Shown in pieces: positions 14,805 to 25,137 of a stretch of 27,376 bases of DNA. The notes beneath the pieces are model-generated. The model had not been told where the DNA came from, ran no database searches, and worked only from the letters and a program-made list of their open reading frames with translations. A program made the translations under genes and the position numbers. Source of the DNA: Bacteroidales bacterium (GTDB lineage Bacteria; Bacteroidota; Bacteroidia; Bacteroidales; Paludibacteraceae); NCBI GenBank assembly GCA_900767595.1, contig CAAFZS010000027.1:1-27376 (forward strand), written 5' to 3'. The number at the start of each line of letters is the position of its first letter. The stretch's first letter is position 1.

Positions 14805-15953
14805 ATGAAACAGATATTAACCATCATCGGCGCTCGTCCGCAGATTATCAAAGCGGCAGCTCTATCAAGGGCTATCCGCACCCGTTTTGCAGGTCAATTG
14901 ACCGAGAAGATTCTTCACACCGGTCAACACTACGACGAGAATATGTCGGGTGCTTTCTTCGCAGAACTCGGTATTCCCGAACCCGATTATAATCTCCACG
15001 TAGGTTCGGGTTCGCACGGCGAACAGACGGCGAAGATGATTAGCGGCATCGAACAAGTGCTACTCTCCGAGCCTTTTGATGGGGTAGTGGTTTATGGGGA
15101 TACGAACTCTACCTTGGCTGCGGCTGTAGCGGCAGGGAAACTGCACGTGCCTATCTACCATATCGAAGCAGGGCTAAGGTCGTTTAATATGGCTATGCCC
15201 GAGGAGCAGAACCGCATCGTATGTGACCACCTGTCGACGGTTCTTTTTGCGCCTACCCAAACGGCGGTGGATAACCTGACACAAGAAGGATTGGTTCCTT
15301 CCAAGCGTCGTTTCAAGGACGGCGGACTGCAACAAGTTGTGCTCAGCGGCGACGTGATGTACGATAATGCTACGTATTTCTATCAACTGGCTAAAGAGAA
15401 ACAGAAAGATGAGAACCTCATCATCGGCGGTTGTCAATTAAAAGATAAGCAGTTTGTGTTAGCGACCATCCATCGGGATAACAACACCGATGACCCGGCT
15501 CGCTTGACAGCTATCATTCGCTCCTTGCTGACGATTGCGAAGGAGGGAATGGATATCGTTTTGCCGCTTCATCCAAGAACAAAGAAACTGCTGCCGTTGA
15601 ATCTGCCCAAGGCTCTTTATGATGAGTTTGTGGGAAATGAGAAGATACACCTTCTGCCGCCGGCTTCGTTCTTTGAGATCTTACTCTTGGAGAAACATGC
15701 TGCGGTGGTAATGACGGACTCGGGTGGGGTACAGAAAGAGGCTTTCTTCTTTGCAACACCTACGGTTATCCTTCGCCCCGAAACGGAATGGGTAGAGATA
15801 GTGAAGGCAGGAGCCGGTATCCTCGCCGATGCGGATGAAAAGACCATTTTAGAAGCTTATCACTCGCTGATGGGTAAACAAGTAGCTTTCCCGCCATTGT
15901 TTGGAGACGGAAAGGCGGCTGAACATATTGCTGAATATATCTTAAAACAATGA
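14805..15953 (+). CDS. wecB: UDP-N-acetylglucosamine 2-epimerase (non-hydrolysing)
   Basis: Interconverts UDP-GlcNAc and UDP-ManNAc in the cytoplasm, supplying ManNAc-type sugars for surface polysaccharide. The 382 aa show IGARPQIIK (8-16), HTGQHYDENMS (38-48), YGDTNSTLA (97-105), HIEAGLRS (119-126), MPEEQNRIVCD (131-141), SGDVMYD (181-187), the HPR of LPLHPRTKK, and TDSGGVQKEA (304-313) with RPETEW (324-329). The active-site Asp, Glu and His motifs are all present. The ATG at 14805 starts the protein directly at the conserved first strand; the longer open frame begins upstream of the promoter. An extra stretch PSKRRFKDGGLQQ (165-177) before VVLSGDVMYD is longer than I expect and could be a decayed repeat. 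It overlaps fabG by ATGA, so the two are translationally coupled. Confidence 0.95.
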   Translation: MKQILTIIGARPQIIKAAALSRAIRTRFAGQLTEKILHTGQHYDENMSGAFFAELGIPEPDYNLHVGSGSHGEQTAKMISGIEQVLLSEPFDGVVVYGDTNSTLAAAVAAGKLHVPIYHIEAGLRSFNMAMPEEQNRIVCDHLSTVLFAPTQTAVDNLTQEGLVPSKRRFKDGGLQQVVLSGDVMYDNATYFYQLAKEKQKDENLIIGGCQLKDKQFVLATIHRDNNTDDPARLTAIIRSLLTIAKEGMDIVLPLHPRTKKLLPLNLPKALYDEFVGNEKIHLLPPASFFEILLLEKHAAVVMTDSGGVQKEAFFFATPTVILRPETEWVEIVKAGAGILADADEKTILEAYHSLMGKQVAFPPLFGDGKAAEHIAEYILKQ

Positions 15954-16681
15954 ATAAATACGCTCTTATCACCGGTGCAGGCCGCGGTATCGGTCGTGCC
16001 ATTGCTCAACGGATAGCCAAAGAAGGCTACCATGTACTCATCAACTATCGCAGTAACCACGAAGAAGCGCAACGTACGTTGGACGCTATTGTGGCTCAAG
16101 GCGGTCAAGGAACCTTAATGCCCTTCGATGTGTCGGATGCACAAGCTGTGCAACAAAACATTGAGTCGTGGCAGAACAGTCATCCTGACGAGTATATCGA
16201 ACTGCTGGTAAACAACGCCGGTATCCGCAAGGATAACCTGATGGTCTTCCTTAATCCCGAAGACTTTGACAAGGTCGTTTCAACGAACCTGTCCTCGTTC
16301 TTCTATGTCACCAAACTCATCGTTCCGGAGATGATCCGTCATCGTAATGGCCGTATTGTGAATATCGCTTCACTCTCGGGTGTCAAAGGTACTCCGGGTC
16401 AAACGAACTATTCGGCAGCCAAGGGCGGACTGATTGCCGCTACGAAAGCTTTGGCACAAGAGATTGCAAAGAAACATATTACCGTCAATGCTATTGCTCC
16501 CGGGTTCATCCACACCGATATGACCGAAGGACTGGACGAGGAGATGCTCAAGAAGTTTATTCCTGCTGCCCGTTTTGGCGAACCCGAAGAAGTGGCTGCA
16601 CTGGTCGCTTTCCTCGCTTCTCCCGAAGCCGCCTATATCACCGGCGAGTGCATCAATATCAATGGGGGATTGTACTCTTAA
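15950..16681 (+). CDS. fabG: 3-oxoacyl-[acyl-carrier-protein] reductase (FabG-type SDR)
   Basis: NADPH-dependent reduction of 3-oxoacyl-ACP in fatty acid elongation. The 243 aa are a classical short-chain dehydrogenase: TGAGRGIGRAIA (8-19, nucleotide-binding glycines), NNAGI (88-92), Asn113 in STNLSS, Ser141 in NIASLSG, Tyr154 and Lys158 in NYSAAKGG, and a C-terminal YITGECININGGLYS. The length matches FabG (about 244-248). The start overlaps the wecB stop (ATGA), so the two genes form one operon and a hairpin terminator follows about 30 bp after the stop. The pairing of a sugar epimerase with FabG is unusual. Another SDR with a different substrate cannot be excluded, but the motifs favour FabG. 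Confidence 0.88.
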   Translation: MNKYALITGAGRGIGRAIAQRIAKEGYHVLINYRSNHEEAQRTLDAIVAQGGQGTLMPFDVSDAQAVQQNIESWQNSHPDEYIELLVNNAGIRKDNLMVFLNPEDFDKVVSTNLSSFFYVTKLIVPEMIRHRNGRIVNIASLSGVKGTPGQTNYSAAKGGLIAATKALAQEIAKKHITVNAIAPGFIHTDMTEGLDEEMLKKFIPAARFGEPEEVAALVAFLASPEAAYITGECININGGLYS

Positions 16682-16708
16682 TAAATAAGGAATAATATAT
16701 AAAAAGAA

Positions 16709-16737
16709 AAAAGACGTCATCGCGACGTCTATTTTTC
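16709..16737. terminator. Bidirectional terminator after fabG
   Basis: AGACGTC (16712-16718), loop ATCGC, GACGTCT (16724-16730), with AAAAA before and ATTTTT after. It works for fabG on the plus strand and, equally, for a minus-strand transcript arriving from 16796. Confidence 0.8.
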
Positions 16738-16796
16738 AAGGTATTAGTCTGTTAAATTTTTAAGGTACAAAAAAGATTGTGTTTCATCAACTTTTT
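16710..16796 (-). ncRNA. Possible small RNA downstream of fabG
   Basis: A promoter-like signal (16803-16834, minus) and the hairpin terminator at 16709-16737 bound a transcript of about 85 nt with no gene of normal size. The only coding potential is an 11-residue frame (MKHNLFCTLKI). It could be a small RNA, a leader peptide remnant or nothing. The -33 box is imperfect (ATTG), so the call is weak. Confidence 0.35.
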
Positions 16797-16802
16797 CGAC
16801 TG

Positions 16803-16834
16803 CAAAATTACTGCTTTTTTTTCACATACACAAT
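16803..16834 (-). promoter_or_regulatory. Orphan promoter-like signal, minus strand
   Basis: TAATTTTG (16803-16810) preceded at 20 bp by ATTG (16831-16834), one mismatch from the -33 consensus. It has the same -7 box as the dnaE promoter. No gene lies downstream on that strand before the terminator at 16712-16730. Confidence 0.5.
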
Positions 16835-16906
16835 AGCAATTTCTATGTTTAACAACACATTTTGCTATATTCACCTGTCAAAAAAGCATGCTATAAAACA
16901 TATTTG

Positions 16907-16936
16907 CTAAAAACGGGGGTATTTTTGCCCCTATTT
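16907..16936 (-). terminator. Terminator of the pheT-phosphoesterase operon
   Basis: On the minus strand the stop codon TAG runs into GGGGCAAAAATACCCCCGTTT and further T residues: a GC-only 4-5 bp stem with an A-rich loop and a T-run, overlapping the stop codon of the last gene. Confidence 0.6.
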
Positions 16937-17425
16937 TTTTGCTAATTCAATGACCTCTAAATCGCGCATTTTATCCCCCTCGATAACGAACCGTAACAGC
17001 GTTTGAACCGTTTGCCATCCTTGCTTGCCTGCTGCCCCCGGATTCATAGTCAAAAAACCATAGGTGGAATCGTACTGAACCTTTAAGATATGGCTGTGCC
17101 CGCACACGAACAGATCGGGTTTCTCTTTAGCAAACATCGGGAGCAACCACGGGTTATAGTGACCCGGATAACCGCCGATGTGCGTCATCAGTACATTCAC
17201 ATCCTCTACGCGGAAACGATAGAACTCACTCAAACTATATCTCACATCTCCGCTATCCATATTTCCAAACACCGCCCGTGTAGGTTTATATTCCCTTAGG
17301 GCTTGCAGTACCTCTACACTGCCGATATCTCCGGCGTGCCATATCTCGTCCACATCTTTGAAATACTCAAATACGCGCTTGTCGAGGTAGCCGTGAGTGT
17401 CCGATAATAGGCCAATTCTTGTCAT
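16931..17425 (-). CDS. YfcE/MJ0936-type metallophosphoesterase
   Basis: Small two-metal phosphodiesterase of 164 aa. All metal-binding motifs are visible: SDTHG (Asp9, His11), HAGDIGS (Asp33), GNMD (Asn55), MTHIGG (His82), CGHSHI (His110, His112), followed by the family's NPGAAGK. Family members hydrolyse phosphodiesters in vitro; the cellular substrate is not known. It is the last gene of a six-gene minus-strand operon. The 37-bp gap to the gldF-like gene is made of CCCTACTCC repeats and includes a run of eight G (17434-17441, plus strand) just before the ATG, which might vary in length by slippage. Confidence 0.9.
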   Translation of the reverse strand: MTRIGLLSDTHGYLDKRVFEYFKDVDEIWHAGDIGSVEVLQALREYKPTRAVFGNMDSGDVRYSLSEFYRFRVEDVNVLMTHIGGYPGHYNPWLLPMFAKEKPDLFVCGHSHILKVQYDSTYGFLTMNPGAAGKQGWQTVQTLLRFVIEGDKMRDLEVIELAKK

Positions 17426-17462
17426 GGGTGTAAGGGGGGGGTAGGGGAGTAGAGGAGTAGGG
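17426..17462 (-). repeat. Intercistronic CCCTACTCC repeat between the gldF-like and phosphoesterase genes
   Basis: 37 bp from the TAA stop to the ATG. The first 22 nt on the coding strand match the dnaE/folC spacer exactly, then C8 and TTACACCC. No Shine-Dalgarno is present. Confidence 0.85.
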
Positions 17463-18128
17463 TTATTTGTGGGTAACCTTATTTAATATAACACAAGTAA
17501 GCAGGAAGGCGGTGAGGATGAGAGTAGTGAAGAAAAAGACGTCGCGACTATCAATCACTCCGCGTGCCATACTCAGGTAATGGTCCTGCATTAAGACCCA
17601 ATACAATCCAAAATTAGCGACCGCTCCTAAAATAAACGCTACCACTTGACTCTGCGTCACACTGCCGGCTAACACACCGACACTAATCATTGCCCCGCTT
17701 AACAGGATGAGTCCTATCCAACCGCCCAAGAACTGACCTAAGTCGATGTTCCCTACCGGTTCTGCCAACCAATAAACCAACCCGTAATGTACCAAACAAG
17801 GAAGAATACCTATCAGCAGTAATATCCACGCCGCCAAAGCTTTAGCCGCTACAATACGACTGATGCTCAGCCCTTTGGTGAGTAATATATCCCACGTGCC
17901 CGAACTGCGTTCCTCAGCAAAGAGACGCATCGTAAGCACAGGACAGAGCACCATAAAAAACCACGGGGAGAGTTGAAACAACCCATCCACTTGGGCGTAA
18001 CCCGAATCCAGGATGTTCCACTCCCCCGGAATAACCCAGAGGAAGAGACTCATCCCAATCAGATATAACCCAATGACGATATAGGCTATCGGGGTGGAGA
18101 AGTAATATGTCAGTTCTTTGCGAAGCAT
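17463..18128 (-). CDS. gldF: GldF-like ABC transporter permease
   Basis: Inner-membrane permease of 221 aa with about six hydrophobic segments (near 14-33, 55-68, 98-118, 133-153, 160-180, 193-215). The N-terminus (RKELTYYFSTPIAYIVIGLY) and the loop LFAEERSSGTWDILLTKGLS (69-88) match GldF, the permease that works with GldA and GldG in gliding/type IX secretion-linked Bacteroidota. Usually gldG follows gldF directly; here a phosphoesterase gene follows, so the partner must lie elsewhere or be lost. An ABC-2 permease of another role is the alternative. Its start codon follows a 38-bp spacer of 9-bp repeats after the peptidase gene. Confidence 0.78.
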   Translation of the reverse strand: MLRKELTYYFSTPIAYIVIGLYLIGMSLFLWVIPGEWNILDSGYAQVDGLFQLSPWFFMVLCPVLTMRLFAEERSSGTWDILLTKGLSISRIVAAKALAAWILLLIGILPCLVHYGLVYWLAEPVGNIDLGQFLGGWIGLILLSGAMISVGVLAGSVTQSQVVAFILGAVANFGLYWVLMQDHYLSMARGVIDSRDVFFFTTLILTAFLLTCVILNKVTHK

Positions 18129-18166
18129 GTTTAGCCGGTTTAGCAGGTTTAGCTGGTTTAGCGGGT
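18129..18166 (-). repeat. Intercistronic 9-bp tandem repeat with in-frame stops
   Basis: On the coding strand, after the peptidase TAA: ACCCGCTAA, ACCAGCTAA, ACCTGCTAA, ACCGGCTAA, AC, then ATG of the gldF-like gene. The unit is TAAACCNGC with only the N varying (C, A, T, G in turn). Because the unit is three codons, all five TAA triplets are in frame with the upstream gene. Confidence 0.88.
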
Positions 18167-19558
18167 TTAGTCAACTTCACCTTGCGCCATTGGATCCCAA
18201 GCGGGAATCATAATATGCTTGGTTTTTAACATTTCCATATATTTCTCAGGCACATACTTACGCTCAATTACAAAGCGGAAGATGTAGTTTTGGAACCATC
18301 CGTCATCCAGCATAAAATAGCCTTTCCAACCGGACTTATCGCCCCAACTGTTTTCTAATAGCCACTTGATCGGTTTGCCTTCTTTATCCAAATCTACGGC
18401 TACCAATGCCATAGCATGGGTGCTATACGAACTGAATGTGCGAATACGAGCGGCCTTATCCATCGGGAAGTTAATGCCGATTAACTGCTCATAGTCATAG
18501 TTGGCGGTACTGAGATACCCGTTGGCACTATTGCGGTCTTTACCTACATCCGAACCGGTATAGATAGCCACGCTATCCTTGATACTGGCAATACACATCT
18601 GCTGTATCTCCTCTACGGGGAGGTTGATGTAGCACCAGTTGGTGCCTTCATATACGTGACGGTCCTCTTGTGCATCATACACCTTATAATACGCGCGTGT
18701 AGGGTCGTTCATAAACATCACATAATCCGTCAGCATCTCTGCCCTTACAAATTGCTCGGCAAACGACTTCGGGGTATAGGTCTCTTTGCTTACGAGTTTA
18801 TCCTTCTTATCATAACGTGCCCACGTAAACTCTGTCGGGGGAACGCCATAGCAAAGAACGAGGAGACGATAAATCTGCTCCAACTGCTTCTCTTTGATAG
18901 CACGCAGCTGCTTATCTGTCGCCTTTGTGTTGTCGCGTAAAGCAATAGCGAACTCGCGCAGTTTGGATTGCAGTAGCGGTTTATAGGAAGCCGTCGCATT
19001 GGCTACCGTGGTCTCGTGCATACACTCTGCCGGTACGGCTCCGTACTTGCTGATTAAGTCCACCGCACCTACAAACGAACCACCATCACTGACAGGATGA
19101 TGAAGGAGATAATCCACTTCGCGACTGCCTTCCTTGAGGTTGCGGGTAGCAATAATCTGCTCCAAATAGAGGTTACTCTTTTCTAATTGGTCATAGAAGA
19201 ATAAGTAGTTCTCCGAGAATTCAAAACTCTTGAGGTTATGGCGTTTGCACATATCCTCTCGAATGATATTGAGGGTGCAGAAAAGCCAGCAGCGACCACT
19301 TTTCTTTTGGTTTGTAATATCCTTCTTTGGCAGTTTATATACAGCGTTCGAGAAATGATAGTCGAGGTTATCCAAGTTATCCTGGTTAAGGGCGAGGACC
19401 TTCAAATCCGTGCCACCGATAGCATTGCGGATAGCTTTGGTCTGAGCATCTTCCTGATAACTGTTTTGCAAGTTCTGCAATACTTGCGGCGTAATCTCTT
19501 GCGCGTTTGCCCACATCGAGATGGCAACAGCGGATAAAAAAATGAGTGTCTTTTTCAT
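18167..19558 (-). CDS. Secreted C1-family (bleomycin hydrolase type) aminopeptidase
   Basis: Papain-like cysteine peptidase of the PepC/bleomycin hydrolase family, 463 aa. Residues 1-20 are a signal peptide (MKKTLIFLSAVAISMWANAQ, cut before EITPQ), so it acts in the periplasm or outside. The catalytic Cys90 is in KKSGRCWLF, His381 in YSTHAMALV and Asn403 in LLENSWGDKSG; the mature length fits the family. The frame remains open upstream to 19690, but that extension overlaps the transporter gene and lacks a signal sequence, so the ATG at 19558 is used. It lies 35 bp after the MFS transporter gene; cleavage of peptides near a nutrient importer would make sense but is inference. Confidence 0.9.
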   Translation of the reverse strand: MKKTLIFLSAVAISMWANAQEITPQVLQNLQNSYQEDAQTKAIRNAIGGTDLKVLALNQDNLDNLDYHFSNAVYKLPKKDITNQKKSGRCWLFCTLNIIREDMCKRHNLKSFEFSENYLFFYDQLEKSNLYLEQIIATRNLKEGSREVDYLLHHPVSDGGSFVGAVDLISKYGAVPAECMHETTVANATASYKPLLQSKLREFAIALRDNTKATDKQLRAIKEKQLEQIYRLLVLCYGVPPTEFTWARYDKKDKLVSKETYTPKSFAEQFVRAEMLTDYVMFMNDPTRAYYKVYDAQEDRHVYEGTNWCYINLPVEEIQQMCIASIKDSVAIYTGSDVGKDRNSANGYLSTANYDYEQLIGINFPMDKAARIRTFSSYSTHAMALVAVDLDKEGKPIKWLLENSWGDKSGWKGYFMLDDGWFQNYIFRFVIERKYVPEKYMEMLKTKHIMIPAWDPMAQGEVD

Positions 19559-19593
19559 TGTTTTGTGTGTTTTGATGGTGAATATTAAAGTTA

Positions 19594-20871
19594 TTATTTT
19601 TTCGTTTTCGGGAAGAATATCCAGAAGCAAATAGCCACTGCCAAGGCATAGGTAGCGAAGATATACCAGCAACTTTGCCAGCCGGTCCATATCTCAATCG
19701 GTGTCGCTCCGGCAGCTTGAGGTGTATAGACGAAATGGTTGACAATAGCTTGAGCAGAAAGCGTACCGATGGTAGCACCCACACCATTGGTCATCATCAT
19801 AAACAGACCTTGGGCACTGCTACGCATCGAGGTGTCGGTCTCTTGGTCCACATAAAGGGCACCGGAGATATTGAAGAAGTCAAAAGCAAAACCATAGACA
19901 ACACAACTGAGTACAAACAGTATCACACCCGGGAAGCCGGGGTTACCGGCACCAAACAAACCGAAACGCAATACCCAAGCAAACATAGCCATAAGCATTA
20001 CATTCTTTATACCGAAACGCTTGAGCACGAACGGAATAAGCAGGATACACAACGCCTCGCAAATCTGCGAGATAGAGATGAGGATATTAGCGTGTTGCAC
20101 TCCAAAGGTGTGCGCAAACTCCTCTATCGCACCGAAACTGGTGAGGAAAGGATTGGCAAAACCATTGGTTATCTGTAGGCTGACGCCTAAGAACATCGAG
20201 AAGAAGAAGAACAATGCCATCTTCTTTTCTTTGAAGAGCGCAAAAGCTCTCAGTCCTAACGCATCTACAATCGATTGGTTTTCCGTAGCGGGTTTGATGT
20301 CGCAGTTTGGTAAAGTCAGCGAATAAACACCTAACACGAGACTCAAAGCACCACTGAGTACGAACTGCCAAGAAGTGGGTTGGAAACCCAATAGGTCGCA
20401 GCACCACATCGTTACAATAAATCCGACCGTACCAAAGACACGAATCGGAGGAAAGTCCTTCACCGTATCCAAACCGCCTTTGATAAGCGCATTGAATGCC
20501 ACCGAGTTACTGAGCGCAATCGTAGGCATAAAGAACGCTACAGAGATGGTGTATAGAACAAACAGCGGTCCAAAAGCAACTGCTTCTCCGGCTTGCCAAC
20601 CATAGAGACCGGCTGCAATCATAAACGCTCCGGCAATGAAGTGACAGATACTTTGCAGTTTTTGTGCGGGTATCCAGCGGTCCGCTATAATACCCATCAA
20701 TGCGGGCATAAACAAACTCACGATTCCTTGAACGGAATAGAACCAACCGATATGGGTGCCCATTCCGTGGGTAGCCAAATAGGTACCCATACTTGTTAGA
20801 TACGCACCCCAAACAGCGAACTCTAAGAAGTTCATTACAATGAGGCGAAACTGAAGACTGCGGTTTTTCAT
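19594..20871 (-). CDS. MFS transporter, nucleoside:H+ symporter (NupG-like)
   Basis: Inner-membrane carrier of 425 aa with about twelve hydrophobic helices. The N-terminus (RLIVMNFLEFAVWGAYLTSMG) and GIIADRWIPAQKL after helix 2 are typical of the NupG/XapB nucleoside permease family, as are FPPIRVFGTVGFI and the later YVDQETDTSMRSSAQGLFMM. The likely substrate is a nucleoside, taken up with protons. The start is 2 bp after the prfC stop, so it is co-transcribed and probably coupled with prfC. Confidence 0.85.
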   Translation of the reverse strand: MKNRSLQFRLIVMNFLEFAVWGAYLTSMGTYLATHGMGTHIGWFYSVQGIVSLFMPALMGIIADRWIPAQKLQSICHFIAGAFMIAAGLYGWQAGEAVAFGPLFVLYTISVAFFMPTIALSNSVAFNALIKGGLDTVKDFPPIRVFGTVGFIVTMWCCDLLGFQPTSWQFVLSGALSLVLGVYSLTLPNCDIKPATENQSIVDALGLRAFALFKEKKMALFFFFSMFLGVSLQITNGFANPFLTSFGAIEEFAHTFGVQHANILISISQICEALCILLIPFVLKRFGIKNVMLMAMFAWVLRFGLFGAGNPGFPGVILFVLSCVVYGFAFDFFNISGALYVDQETDTSMRSSAQGLFMMMTNGVGATIGTLSAQAIVNHFVYTPQAAGATPIEIWTGWQSCWYIFATYALAVAICFWIFFPKTKK

Positions 20872-20873
20872 AA

Positions 20874-22400
20874 CTAAAACTCTGATGTAAAGTGAAAATG
20901 TATATGTTTATAATCTTGTTGAGCCATGGAAAGCACGTAGGCACTATCCGCCATAAACACATCTCGACCCTCCTTATCGGTGGCCATATACTGTGCCTTA
21001 CGGCGTTTGAAGAGGGCTAACTCTTCCTCATATTCGGGATCATCGGGTTCTGCCGGTGCTACCCAGCAGGCTTTGTACATCGGGATATTCTCCCAACGGC
21101 AGAGGGCATTATACTCGTGCTCCAACCGATATTGGATAACCTCGAACTGCAACTGTCCTACGGTACCGATGATCTTTCGCCCGTTCATCTGATTGACAAA
21201 CAACTGCGCTACACCTTCGTCCATCAACTGATGAATGCCTTTCTCCAATTGTTTCTGCTTCATTGGATCAGCGTTCTCTATGTATTTGAACATCTCCGGT
21301 GAGAAAGAGGGTAGGCCTTTGAAATGCAGGTTCTCGCCTGCGGTCAAGGTGTCACCAATCTTGAAGTTCCCTGTATCGGGCAGACCGACTACATCACCCG
21401 CAAAAGCCTCATCGACGGTTTCTTTCTTTTGTGCCATAAAACAGGTGGGCGCACTGAAACGCATCTGCTGGTCCTTGCGCACGTGCTTATAATACTGATT
21501 GCGCTCGAAACGACCGGAACAGATCTTAAAGAACGCGATACACGAACGATGGTTCGGGTCGAGGTTGGCGTGAATCTTAAAACAGAACCCCGAGAACTTC
21601 TCCTCCATCGGATCGACGGTGCGCTCTTGCGCTTCTACCGGACGGGGCGAAGGTGCCAACCGAATGAAACACTCCAACATTTCCTCTATGCCAATCGTCT
21701 TATACGCACTGCCATAGAAGACGGGAGCCATATTGCCTAATTCATATTCGGTCTTGTCAAAACGGGGATAGACCTCTTTGATTAGGTCCCAATCATCTTG
21801 CTTTACATCGGCAGGTTTATCGAGAAGTTGGAAGGACGTTCCTTCCACTTTATACAAACTGCTCACGGACTCAAACCGTTCGCCTTGTCCCTTGGCCCAC
21901 GTCATAGGCGTGACGTGAATACCGAGTTCGGACTCTACATCGTCCATCAGGTCGAAGGGGTCTTTACCTTCGCGGTCCATCTTATTCATAAACACCATCA
22001 CAGGCGTCTTGCGCATTCGGCAGACCTCCATCAATCGACGGGTCTGCGTCTCTACACCCTTGGCGGAGTCGATGACGATAATCACCGAATCTACGGCCGT
22101 AAGGGTGCGGAACGTATCTTCCGCAAAGTCTTGGTGACCGGGGGTGTCGAGGATGTTAATATGAAACCCTTCGTAATCAAATCCCATCACCGAGGTGGCT
22201 ACGGATATACCGCGCTGCTTCTCTATCTCCATCCAGTCGGAGGTGGTCGTCTTGCGTATCTTGTTCGACTTGACAGCACCCGCCGTGTGAATCGCTCCTC
22301 CATAAAGAAGCAACTTCTCCGTGAGTGTTGTCTTACCGGCATCCGGGTGAGCAATCACCGCAAACGTCCTCCGTCTCGCTATTTCTTCTCTATAATCCAT
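20874..22400 (-). CDS. prfC: Peptide chain release factor 3
   Basis: Translational GTPase that ejects RF1/RF2 from the ribosome after peptide release. 508 aa with G1 AHPDAGKTT (17-25), the switch region TTTSDWMEIEKQRGISV, G3 DTPGHQDF (85-92) and G4 NKMDRE (139-144). Domain II and III marks include CFKIHANLDPNHR and IGTVGQLQFEVIQYRLEHEY. Slightly shorter than the ~525 aa enterobacterial protein but complete. It is packed 2 bp from pheT upstream and 2 bp from the transporter gene downstream, so it is in the middle of one transcript. Confidence 0.96.
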   Translation of the reverse strand: MDYREEIARRRTFAVIAHPDAGKTTLTEKLLLYGGAIHTAGAVKSNKIRKTTTSDWMEIEKQRGISVATSVMGFDYEGFHINILDTPGHQDFAEDTFRTLTAVDSVIIVIDSAKGVETQTRRLMEVCRMRKTPVMVFMNKMDREGKDPFDLMDDVESELGIHVTPMTWAKGQGERFESVSSLYKVEGTSFQLLDKPADVKQDDWDLIKEVYPRFDKTEYELGNMAPVFYGSAYKTIGIEEMLECFIRLAPSPRPVEAQERTVDPMEEKFSGFCFKIHANLDPNHRSCIAFFKICSGRFERNQYYKHVRKDQQMRFSAPTCFMAQKKETVDEAFAGDVVGLPDTGNFKIGDTLTAGENLHFKGLPSFSPEMFKYIENADPMKQKQLEKGIHQLMDEGVAQLFVNQMNGRKIIGTVGQLQFEVIQYRLEHEYNALCRWENIPMYKACWVAPAEPDDPEYEEELALFKRRKAQYMATDKEGRDVFMADSAYVLSMAQQDYKHIHFHFTSEF

Positions 22401-22402
22401 AA

Positions 22403-24946
<2,544 letters not shown>

Positions 24947-24981
24947 AACGTTATAAAATAGAGTTCGATATAAAAAGCGTG

Positions 24982-25013
24982 CAAAGGTACGAAAAAAAAA
25001 TGATATGTGCAAA
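24982..25013 (-). promoter_or_regulatory. Promoter of the pheT operon
   Basis: Minus strand TTTG (25010-25013) extended as TTTGCACATATC, 20 bp, TACCTTTG (24982-24989). It fixes the pheT start at 24946. Confidence 0.83.
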
Positions 25014-25049
25014 TAAAATATATTTTTTGTTCAAAAAATTGCAAATAAA

Positions 25050-25081
25050 TTTGTACATATGGAAAAAATGTAGTACCTTTG
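25050..25081 (+). promoter_or_regulatory. Promoter of the DUF4143-type ATPase gene
   Basis: TTTG (25050-25053) extended as TTTGTACATATG, 20 bp, TACCTTTG (25074-25081). Transcription should start near 25088. Confidence 0.82.
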
Positions 25082-25100
25082 CAGCGAATTTTAGGAATAA

Positions 25101-25133
25101 ATGTATATTTTGACTATAAAAAGGAAGGAATAA
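25101..25133 (+). other. Possible leader peptide ORF ahead of the ATPase gene
   Basis: ATG at 25101 opens MYILTIKRKE and stops at TAA 25131-25133, four bases before the ATPase ATG (25138). The start sits in one copy of a 14-bp direct repeat AGGAATAAATGTAT (25093-25106) and the ATPase start in the other (25126-25139). AAGGAAGG at 25121-25128 could act as a Shine-Dalgarno for the main gene. This may be chance; translational coupling is the interesting reading. Confidence 0.3.
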
Positions 25134-25137
25134 ATGT

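Noticed and set aside
17434..17441. Run of eight G as a phase-variation switch of the phosphoesterase
   Set aside because: The run is in the spacer, not in the coding region, and no promoter element depends on it; an effect on translation is possible but unsupported.
19559..19690. N-terminal extension of the C1 peptidase
   Set aside because: It runs into the transporter gene and would bury the clear signal peptide that begins at 19558.
24947..25012. N-terminal extension of PheT
   Set aside because: It covers the -7 and part of the -33 box of the operon promoter, and PheT proteins begin at MNISYQWL.
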